A stretch of 64,000 bases of DNA, from positions 409,661 to 473,660 of the forward strand of contig NZ_RKKE01000002.1 of NCBI RefSeq assembly GCF_003797125.1. Reading direction: 5' to 3'. Within the stretch, counting starts at the first letter, position 1; every line of letters begins with the position of its first letter. Under the pieces are notes generated by a model that saw only the letters and a list, made by a program, of their open reading frames with translations, ran no database searches and was not told the origin of the DNA. Of the stretch, positions 58,344-64,000 are shown in pieces. The DNA is from Shewanella frigidimarina. GTDB taxonomy: Bacteria; Pseudomonadota; Gammaproteobacteria; Enterobacterales; Shewanellaceae. The position numbers and the translations under genes are program-made.

Positions 58344-58453
58344 GCTAACTGTGTTGCATTGACTTGCAATAGGCTCGCTATTGGCGCGCCTATGCGCCTT
58401 GTTAGCAAAACAAATGACAAGTTTGATATGAAATAGACCGCATGTTGTCATTT
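58344..58453. other. Cluster of inverted repeats (possible structured RNA or palindromic element)
   Basis: GCTAAC (58344-58349) pairs with GTTAGC (58401-58406). Enclosed are three small hairpins: TTGCA/TGCAA, CAATAG/CTATTG with loop GCTCG, and GGCGC/GCGCC with loop GCCTAT. A further 9-bp pair AAATGACAA/TTGTCATTT spans 58412-58453. The core is more GC-rich than its surroundings. It may be a structured RNA, a palindromic intergenic repeat or a remnant of a mobile element. Confidence 0.5.
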
Positions 58454-58777
58454 TGCCTTACATAACCCACATCTTAACCCGAGTTGAGGTTAAATATTGT
58501 ATTATCAGCCCACTATAAGCAAGCATCAGTTACATTTTATCTACAACAGATAGCATTTTATGTTGAAAATGGTGATTTTTCATTCAAAAATTCTAATGGA
58601 GCAAGTTTTGTTTCGGTTATGAGGATCAATATAGACTCTCAAGAAACTCTCTCTCACGGAAAAGAGATGATGCTAATGAATTAGCTTTATTAGGTATTTA
58701 ACATTGATACATGAATTGCATGTTAGCAATTTATATAAAGAGTTGGATATCATAAAATAAATATTAAGCCAGACAGC

Positions 58778-58802
58778 AAAAAAGACGCTAAGCGTCTTTT
58801 TT
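58778..58802 (-). terminator. Terminator of the flaG-fliD-fliT-fliS unit
   Basis: An 11-bp stem AAAAAAGACGC / GCGTCTTTTTT with a three-base loop 27 bases after the fliS stop; runs on both strands. Confidence 0.88.
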
Positions 58803-58828
58803 AGTTTAAATACAGTATGCGGTAACGA

Positions 58829-59233
58829 TTAACTCGCTTCAGTGGTTAGCTCGTGCATATCTTGTGGGATGGTATCCCAACCTTCTTTAATGGTTCTGAG
58901 TAAAGCAGAAACCTCTTCGAGCATCTCTATATCATTCGCTACATTAGCCTCAGATAATCGTCTCAACATGTATTCGTAAAGCGAATCTAAATTAGCTGAT
59001 ACATCAGCACCAGCATCCATATTTAGGCTACCGCTCAACCCAGCAATAATACTAACGGCTTTACCGATATTCTCGCCTTTTTGCGCAGGGTTTTTCTGTT
59101 GGATAGCGTATTTTGCTTGTGCTATACGTTGCAATGCGCCTTCAAACATCATTTGTATAATGCGATGTGGCGAAGCCACCGCTATTTCGCTTTCTAGCGA
59201 AACTTTTCGATATGACTGTAGTGAGCTTCTCAT
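58829..59233 (-). CDS. fliS: FliS, flagellin export chaperone
   Basis: A 134-residue four-helix protein that binds the flagellin C-terminus and delivers it to FlhA. Family features: LQSYRKVSLESEIAVASPHRIIQMMFEGAL at the N-terminus (YRKV and the PHRIIQMM helix), NIGKAVSIIAGLSGSLN in the centre and YEYMLRRL. AGG precedes the ATG. Last gene of its unit, followed by a terminator. Confidence 0.94.
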   Translation of the reverse strand: MRSSLQSYRKVSLESEIAVASPHRIIQMMFEGALQRIAQAKYAIQQKNPAQKGENIGKAVSIIAGLSGSLNMDAGADVSANLDSLYEYMLRRLSEANVANDIEMLEEVSALLRTIKEGWDTIPQDMHELTTEAS

Positions 59234-59239
59234 AAATAC

Positions 59240-59581
59240 CTACCTATCTGAATCAATACTTTTATAAACATTAACTTGGCGTTGGTTTTTCTTGCCTAGA
59301 TGTATCTCAGAATGCAAACTGTTTAACACTAACTTTGCTTTCACTTCAAGGCTTAATGTCAACTCCAATTGACGCTCCAAATAATCTCTTTGCACAAACG
59401 AATCATCCGCAATCAAAACATTCAATAAGTTTTGACGCTTAGTAACCAACTCTTGCAAATTCAATACCACCTCATCAAATTCTTCGATGTCTTTTTTGCT
59501 TTTTAGACAATTTAACACCGTCTTGCATTGTTCGTTGGTAGCATCCAAATCATCAATCAATACATGTTGTTCTGTTGTCAT
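59240..59581 (-). CDS. FliT-like small flagellar protein
   Basis: A 113-residue helical protein rich in Leu, Glu and Lys, between fliD and fliS, where FliT or the equivalent Vibrio FlaI gene is found. Sequence resemblance to enteric FliT (a FliD chaperone) is not clear by eye, so the assignment rests on position, size and helical nature. No signal peptide. The start has only a weak ribosome site. Cotranscribed with fliS, six bases away. Confidence 0.75.
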   Translation of the reverse strand: MTTEQHVLIDDLDATNEQCKTVLNCLKSKKDIEEFDEVVLNLQELVTKRQNLLNVLIADDSFVQRDYLERQLELTLSLEVKAKLVLNSLHSEIHLGKKNQRQVNVYKSIDSDR

Positions 59582-59615
59582 TTGATTTTCATCTCAATGT
59601 CATCTTTTAAACAGA

Positions 59616-60980
59616 TTAGTTATTTTGTTTTACAAGCCCTGGAAGCGAATCGAGTCGAGATTGTAAATCAGAACTTTGTGTACTTAATTGACCCACAATC
59701 AAATCCATATAGTTATACTGTTTAAACAAACGCGCTTCAAATGACGCCATTTTTCGAGCAAACACCTCGCGCTGATCATTTAAGCGCTCTAAGTTGCTGT
59801 CAAGAGAAGTATCACGGCTATCAATAATAGATCCGGTGCCAACATACGAATCAAGGTAGCTATCTAATTTCGTTGCCGCACCAGTTTCTTCAGTGGTAAA
59901 CATCTCTTTAATACCGGTAACATTATTTTTTAATGCTTCGGTTAAAATATCGTCATCTATTTCTAATGTGCCACTACGCGTGGTGGTAATGCCGATAGAG
60001 GCAAGCGACAAATTACCACCTGATGTTGAGAATGCAGATGAAATCACGCCGCGTAATTGGCTCTGAATCCCTCGAGGTAACGAATCCCCTTGTAAAACGG
60101 CTGCTGTTTGAGTCGCTGAATTGTAACTAGTCAAATCAGTAATTGTTTTTGACATCGCATTAAAGGCTTCAACAAATGATTTGATCCCGCTTTTGATTGA
60201 GTTAGTGTTTTGTTTAACTGTCAATGTGGTTAATTGGGCAATATCGGCCTCTCTGAGATTAAGAGTCACACCATCAATCGCTCCCTCAACTGTATTGCTA
60301 CTCGAGGTGAGCTTTAAGCCATCAATATAAACTATAGAATCTTTGGCTGGTTGTAATTCGGTCATCGCAAAGGTATCTGCCAACACTGTGCCTGCACCAG
60401 TATCGGTTGCTGAAACGATTACATTGTTTGCAGTACCTGTTTTGTTGGAGGTTAATACTAATTTTGCACCATCATCACTGTTGACTATGGTGGCGGTAAT
60501 ACCAACATTATTTTCATCTGCATTTATTTTTGCTACAAGCGTTTGTAGGGTATCTTCAGCGGTTACCGCAATATCAAAGCTATTGCCATCGACAGCGAAA
60601 TTTAACGAGCCTTCATCTAAAGGAGCTGTCACATCACTAACGGCTAAAGAGCCAACTTTTTGACTCTGTGCAAGTTGCTCAACAGAGACACTATAACTGC
60701 CGGATACGGCGCTATTAGTCACAGATGCTGTTAGGTAAGTATTCTTTGAAACCGACACACTCTGACTGTCGAAGGAATCTGTTTTGGAGAGAAAACTTAA
60801 GCTATCTTTAAATTCGGATAAGGCGCTTTTTAAAGAGCCCAACGCTGATATCTCAGCATTAATTGCGCCCTCTTTCGAGTTAAATTGAGCAACCTTAGGG
60901 GCTTGTTCTGAGGTAACTAAAGCAGATACGATACCGTTAATGTCTAGTCCTGATCCTAGTCCAACCGATGTTAATCCCAT
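59616..60980 (-). CDS. fliD: FliD, flagellar filament cap protein
   Basis: A 454-residue hook-associated protein 2 that caps the growing filament. N-terminal coiled region (LGSGLDINGIVSALVTSEQAP), a variable exposed middle, and the C-terminal coiled coil (RLNDQREVFARKMASFEARL, LFKQYNYMDLIVGQL) are typical. GAGG lies a few bases before the ATG. It lies after flaG and before the FliT-like gene, as in Vibrio and Shewanella. Confidence 0.96.
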   Translation of the reverse strand: MGLTSVGLGSGLDINGIVSALVTSEQAPKVAQFNSKEGAINAEISALGSLKSALSEFKDSLSFLSKTDSFDSQSVSVSKNTYLTASVTNSAVSGSYSVSVEQLAQSQKVGSLAVSDVTAPLDEGSLNFAVDGNSFDIAVTAEDTLQTLVAKINADENNVGITATIVNSDDGAKLVLTSNKTGTANNVIVSATDTGAGTVLADTFAMTELQPAKDSIVYIDGLKLTSSSNTVEGAIDGVTLNLREADIAQLTTLTVKQNTNSIKSGIKSFVEAFNAMSKTITDLTSYNSATQTAAVLQGDSLPRGIQSQLRGVISSAFSTSGGNLSLASIGITTTRSGTLEIDDDILTEALKNNVTGIKEMFTTEETGAATKLDSYLDSYVGTGSIIDSRDTSLDSNLERLNDQREVFARKMASFEARLFKQYNYMDLIVGQLSTQSSDLQSRLDSLPGLVKQNN

Positions 60981-61044
60981 ATTTACCTCAACTTATCTCT
61001 TAAAAAGTATCATTATCTTTTTTAAACATTCAGCAGAATGCTAA

Positions 61045-61470
61045 TTAGGCTTCAGTTCTCATCAACAACCCTTTTACATCCAGCAATTTTTGAGCCAACT
61101 CTAACGCTTCGTCATTAGGGATTTGACGTATAAGTTCACCCGTATCGATATCCATTACTTTTACAATAGCGGAGCCAGAATCATCATCGACCGAAAATGC
61201 CAAGCCTTTATTCATTATCGACATAACCTCTGATAACTGCTCAACCACCACAGCCAACGCTTCAGCTTGAGATTGCTCTTTTTGGGCCTCGACCGCTTGC
61301 TTTGTTTCAGTTACCGCCTTAGTCAGAGACACCTTATCAGCTTCTGCCACATAAGCGCTTTTTTCAGTAGCTAAATGCTGGGCAATATTTTTTTCTGACG
61401 TTGCTTCAGGTCTATTAGTTACAGAAGGGTTTACAGGCGAGCTTGTAATACCCAGTGAATTATTATCCAT
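61045..61470 (-). CDS. flaG: FlaG family protein
   Basis: A protein of about 141 residues of the FlaG family, which affects filament length. The N-terminal half is a low-complexity Ser/Thr/Lys/Glu region. The C-terminal domain has the family core: MNKGLAFSVDDDSGSAIVKV, DIDTGELIRQIPNDEALELA. ATG 61470 follows AGAGGA by five bases; an open stretch of 14 codons upstream has no site. Located between flagellin and fliD. Confidence 0.92.
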   Translation of the reverse strand: MDNNSLGITSSPVNPSVTNRPEATSEKNIAQHLATEKSAYVAEADKVSLTKAVTETKQAVEAQKEQSQAEALAVVVEQLSEVMSIMNKGLAFSVDDDSGSAIVKVMDIDTGELIRQIPNDEALELAQKLLDVKGLLMRTEA

Positions 61471-61649
61471 AACATCCTCTCTAATCAGTGTAATCCCTTT
61501 GACGGCATTCACATTGGAATTGTGAACCTACAACGTCACATTAACTCAGTAAATAGTCAGCTCGTCAAAAATAACCAGACTAAATAACATGCTTAACCGC
61601 CATACATATCCAATATCCGTTCATATACAATCTATATTCGTATGAAACA

Positions 61650-61685
61650 AAAAGGAAGATTCAACAGTGTGAATCTTCCTTTTCA
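61650..61685 (-). terminator. Terminator of flagellin 1
   Basis: A 14-bp stem AAAAGGAAGATTCA / TGAATCTTCCTTTT around a six-base loop, about 70 bases after the flagellin stop; symmetric runs on both strands. It should insulate the abundant flagellin mRNA from flaG. Confidence 0.9.
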
Positions 61686-61753
61686 ATATTGGCATTATTT
61701 TACTGATTCACTCAGTGAGTTACTATCAAGCTGCTATTCACTAATATAGCTAA

Positions 61754-63208
61754 TTATAGTAATGATAATGCAACCTGTGGTAACTGATTAGCTTGCGCCA
61801 ACATCGCCGATGATGCTTGCGATAAGATCTGTTGCTTACTCAACGTTGCACTCTCTGCCGCGAAGTCAACATCTTGAATACGACTACGCGCATCTGACAC
61901 GTTATTTTGAATGTTACCTAAGTTACTAATGGTGAAATCTAAACGGTTTTGTGTCGCACCTAAGTCTGCTCGTTGGCTATCAATACCTGCAATGGCACCA
62001 TCAATGATGTCGATTGCACTTTGAGCGCCTGCAGCCGTACCAATATCAACGGTACTAACACCAGCAAATACACCTGACACTTCACCAGTAATTTCAGCAG
62101 CTCCAGTCGATGCACTTGTTAGTGTAAAGCTGTCTGGTGAGCTTAATGTAATCGCACCTGCCGCTGTTGCAACAACACCTGTGCTATCTACGGTAGTTGC
62201 GCCTGATGCTGTACCATCAGCAGAAACGTTCTTCAACGCCAATGAGCCGGTGGTGTTAGATGCTAGCGATGTAAAGTTAATATCAGCACCTGTAGAACTA
62301 GTGATAGTCAGTGTGCCATTGTCTAGGTTTGCCGTTACGCCAGTATCACCAGAGGTATCATTGATCGCTTTTGCAAGGTCAGCATTATTACTAATGCCAG
62401 TTAAATCTAAAGACGATGTTTTGCCTGCGCCACCATCTACATTCATGATTAATGAAGTATCAAATGCAGCAGTTAAATTAGCTTGAACATTGGTTTCAGC
62501 AGAAGCTTTTACGCCAGTACCAGCTTGGTTGATTTTTGCAACCATCTCAGTGGCAGTATCTTCATCTAACGTGGTTATATTGGTTGTGCTAGTGCCTTGA
62601 GTAATCGTTAACGTATCGCCCGTTGATCCGTTGGTGCCAGCAGCAGCAGCAACAAGACCACCACCAAATACTGTACCTGCAGCATTACTTTGATACGCAC
62701 CAATACTGGTGGCTGCTACTGATTTAAGTGACACATTGATTGTTTGATTAGCTTCAGAGCCGACCTGGAATGCTTGAGTACCATAAGAGCCATCAAGTAA
62801 ATTCTGGCCACCAAATGATGTTGTTTCAGCAATACGAGTTAACTCAGATTGCAAAGAGTTAATTTCTTTTTGCATAGCTGAACGGTCATCAGATGAGTTT
62901 GAACCGTTAGCAGATTGCAATGACAAGTCACGCATACGCTGTAAAATATTGGTTGATTCACTCATCGCGCCTTCAGCGGTTTGCGCAATCGAGATACCAT
63001 CGTTAGCGTTACGCATTGCGACACCAATACCATTAATTTGGCTGGTCATACGATTCGAAATCTGTAAACCCGCTGCATCATCTTTTGCACTGTTAATGCG
63101 AAGACCTGAAGCTAAACGCTCCATAGAGGTAGCTGTATTGCTTTGTGCTTTGTTTAGGTTGCCCTGCGCTTTCATCGAAGTGACGTTAGTATTTACTGAA
63201 ATAGCCAT
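61754..63208 (-). CDS. Flagellin 1 (filament protein)
   Basis: A 484-residue flagellin. The conserved N-terminal D0/D1 ([40 protein letters not shown]) and C-terminal D1/D0 ([33 protein letters not shown]) are complete. The exposed central domain (about 180-400) is Ala/Thr/Gly/Ser-rich, with repeats of valine/threonine strands. GAGGA precedes the ATG. A sigma-28 promoter lies about 80 bases upstream and a strong terminator follows. A second, very similar flagellin gene lies immediately upstream. Whether this is flaA or flaB of Shewanella nomenclature cannot be decided here. Confidence 0.96.
   Translation of the reverse strand: MAISVNTNVTSMKAQGNLNKAQSNTATSMERLASGLRINSAKDDAAGLQISNRMTSQINGIGVAMRNANDGISIAQTAEGAMSESTNILQRMRDLSLQSANGSNSSDDRSAMQKEINSLQSELTRIAETTSFGGQNLLDGSYGTQAFQVGSEANQTINVSLKSVAATSIGAYQSNAAGTVFGGGLVAAAAGTNGSTGDTLTITQGTSTTNITTLDEDTATEMVAKINQAGTGVKASAETNVQANLTAAFDTSLIMNVDGGAGKTSSLDLTGISNNADLAKAINDTSGDTGVTANLDNGTLTITSSTGADINFTSLASNTTGSLALKNVSADGTASGATTVDSTGVVATAAGAITLSSPDSFTLTSASTGAAEITGEVSGVFAGVSTVDIGTAAGAQSAIDIIDGAIAGIDSQRADLGATQNRLDFTISNLGNIQNNVSDARSRIQDVDFAAESATLSKQQILSQASSAMLAQANQLPQVALSLL
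62142..62257. repeat. 116-bp perfect direct repeat, copy A (in flagellin 1)
   Basis: Identical base for base to 63839-63954 in the second flagellin gene, 1697 bases away in the same orientation. Flanking sequence is similar but has scattered differences on both sides. It encodes part of the variable central domain. Confidence 0.95.
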
Positions 63209-63287
63209 GATTTAATTCCTCGTATTCCTGACTGTAGACATTGCCTGTCTGTATTAAGCCAGGCGGATCATATTGGTTACACTTAAG

Positions 63288-63314
63288 GTAACGGCAATAA
63301 AAGGAAGAACTTTA
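63288..63314 (-). promoter_or_regulatory. Sigma-28 (FliA) promoter of flagellin 1
   Basis: Minus-strand TAAAGTTC, 11 bases, GCCGTTAC, closely matching the flagellar sigma-28 consensus (TAAAGTTT-N11-GCCGATAA) with correct spacing. It lies about 80 bases before the flagellin ATG; the leader is about 70 bases. Confidence 0.85.
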
Positions 63315-63391
63315 ATTTTTTTTTACAACACTAAAAATAAATCAATAATCACTCAATAAATACCTATATTCATCATATTAACGTTATTAAT

Positions 63392-63423
63392 AAAAACCCG
63401 TCACTTTGGATGACGGGTTTTTA
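63392..63423 (-). terminator. Terminator of flagellin 2
   Basis: A stem of at least eight base pairs (ACCCGTCA / TGACGGGT), extended by A/T pairs, with a seven-base loop, 30 bases after the second flagellin stop. It separates the two flagellin transcripts. Confidence 0.88.
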
Positions 63424-63450
63424 TATCGAACTTAATGAATCACTTTATCA

Positions 63451-64000
63451 TTAACCAAGTAAAGACAGTGCTACTTGTGGCAACTGGTTTGCCTGTGCCA
63501 ACATAGCCGATGACGCTTGCGATAGAATTTGCTGCTTACTTAACTCTGCACTTTCTGAGGCAAAGTCAACATCTTGAATACGGCTGCGTGCATCAGACAC
63601 GTTATTTTGAACATTACTTAAATTACTGATAGTAAAACTCATTCGATTTTGCACTGCACCTAAGTCGGCACGTGAACTATCAATACCTGCGATGGCACCA
63701 TCAATGATGTCGATTGCATTTTGAGCCCCCGCTGCAGTACCAATATCAACGGTACTAACACCTGTAAATACACCTGCCACTTCACCAGTAATTTCAGCTG
63801 GACCCGCGGTACCTGTTAGCGTAAAGCTATCAGGTGAACTTAATGTAATCGCACCTGCCGCTGTTGCAACAACACCTGTGCTATCTACGGTAGTTGCGCC
63901 TGATGCTGTACCATCAGCAGAAACGTTCTTCAACGCCAATGAGCCGGTGGTGTTTGATGCTAGTGATGTAAAGTTAATATCGGCACCGCTAGAGCTGGTG
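63451..64000 (-). CDS. Flagellin 2, C-terminal part (5' end beyond the window)
   Basis: The last 182 residues of a second flagellin. The reading frame is open to the right edge with residues matching flagellin 1 ([17 protein letters not shown]), so the gene continues outside the window; an internal TTG at 63939 is not its start. The C-terminal D0/D1 ([34 protein letters not shown]) is complete. It differs from flagellin 1 at scattered positions, for example a final Gly and a shorter TGTAGPAEI stretch. Confidence 0.95.
   Translation of the reverse strand, partial: TSSSGADINFTSLASNTTGSLALKNVSADGTASGATTVDSTGVVATAAGAITLSSPDSFTLTGTAGPAEITGEVAGVFTGVSTVDIGTAAGAQNAIDIIDGAIAGIDSSRADLGAVQNRMSFTISNLSNVQNNVSDARSRIQDVDFASESAELSKQQILSQASSAMLAQANQLPQVALSLLG
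63839..63954. repeat. 116-bp perfect direct repeat, copy B (in flagellin 2)
   Basis: Partner of 62142-62257. The first mismatches are at 63838 and 63955. It may extend as a longer region of high similarity beyond the window. Confidence 0.95.

Larger units (their letters stand above)
58113..58828. other. 716-bp gap between fliS and flrA
   Basis: The largest non-coding stretch of the window. It contains the fliS terminator (58778-58802), a group of nested hairpins (58344-58453), and the flrA promoter region, for which no sigma-54 or sigma-28 site is seen. A 66-codon open frame at 58484-58684 on the + strand starts with TTG and lacks features, so it is not called. Confidence 0.6.

Noticed and set aside
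58344..58406. Integron attC-like site (GCTAAC ... GTTAGC ends)
   Set aside because: The ends do not satisfy the RYYYAAC/GTTRRRY core, the interior is three separate hairpins rather than one long imperfect palindrome, and no integrase or cassettes are nearby.
58484..58684. 66-codon open frame in the fliS-flrA gap
   Set aside because: Begins with TTG, lacks a convincing ribosome site, shows no recognisable domain; could be real but cannot be supported.
63451..63939. Complete 162-residue short flagellin
   Set aside because: The apparent start is an internal TTG; the frame is open to the window edge and continues to match flagellin 1, so it is a truncated view of a full gene.

Overview
The window is chromosomal DNA of a marine gammaproteobacterium. 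Gene content and order (pfaABCD omega-3 synthase; a single polar-flagellum/chemotaxis cluster with flrABC, flhF-flhG, parC-parP and tandem flagellins) point to Shewanella, probably a moderately AT-rich cold-water species. This is inferred from protein families and synteny; the species was not determined. No tRNA, rRNA, CRISPR array, insertion sequence or prophage was seen.

Region 1 (1-16040): the eicosapentaenoic-acid synthase genes pfaA (5' end outside the window), pfaB, pfaC and pfaD, tightly packed on the + strand. A small four-cysteine protein gene follows, then a strong bidirectional terminator. PfaA carries five almost identical acyl-carrier domains.

Region 2 (16040-27080): mixed genes. 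They are a fumarylacetoacetate-hydrolase-family enzyme, two convergent chemoreceptors (one membrane MCP, one PAS/Aer-like) sharing a terminator, and a three-gene minus-strand operon (RimB-like protease, RimK glutamate ligase, M14/aspartoacylase-like hydrolase) that looks like a protein glutamylation/deglutamylation module. A DUF2461 protein, an RsmB/NOP-type RNA cytosine methyltransferase and a DUF2802 membrane-anchored coiled-coil protein complete it.

Region 3 (27090-64000, all minus strand, so transcription runs right to left): the polar flagellum and chemotaxis cluster. In transcription order: flagellin 2 (partial), flagellin 1, flaG, fliD, a FliT-like gene, fliS; flrA; flrB-flrC; fliEFGHIJ; fliKLMNOPQR-flhB; flhA-flhF-flhG-fliA-cheY-cheZ-cheA-cheB-orphan-parC-parP-cheW. 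Four sites with the sigma-54 geometry (GG-N10-GC) lie just upstream of flrB, fliE, fliK and flhA. A sigma-28-type promoter precedes flagellin 1. This fits the known FlrA -> FlrBC -> FliA hierarchy, with ParC/ParP placing the chemotaxis array at the pole and FlhF/FlhG setting flagellar position and number.

Points most worth following: the RimB-RimK-M14 trio; three peptide repeats in the CheA linker beside parP and an uncharacterised membrane protein gene; a perfect 116-bp repeat shared by the two flagellin genes; homogenised ACP repeats; a multi-hairpin segment in the 716-bp gap before flrA; a hairpin with a downstream T-rich tract inside the fliG-fliH junction; and a long acidic tail on FliH.
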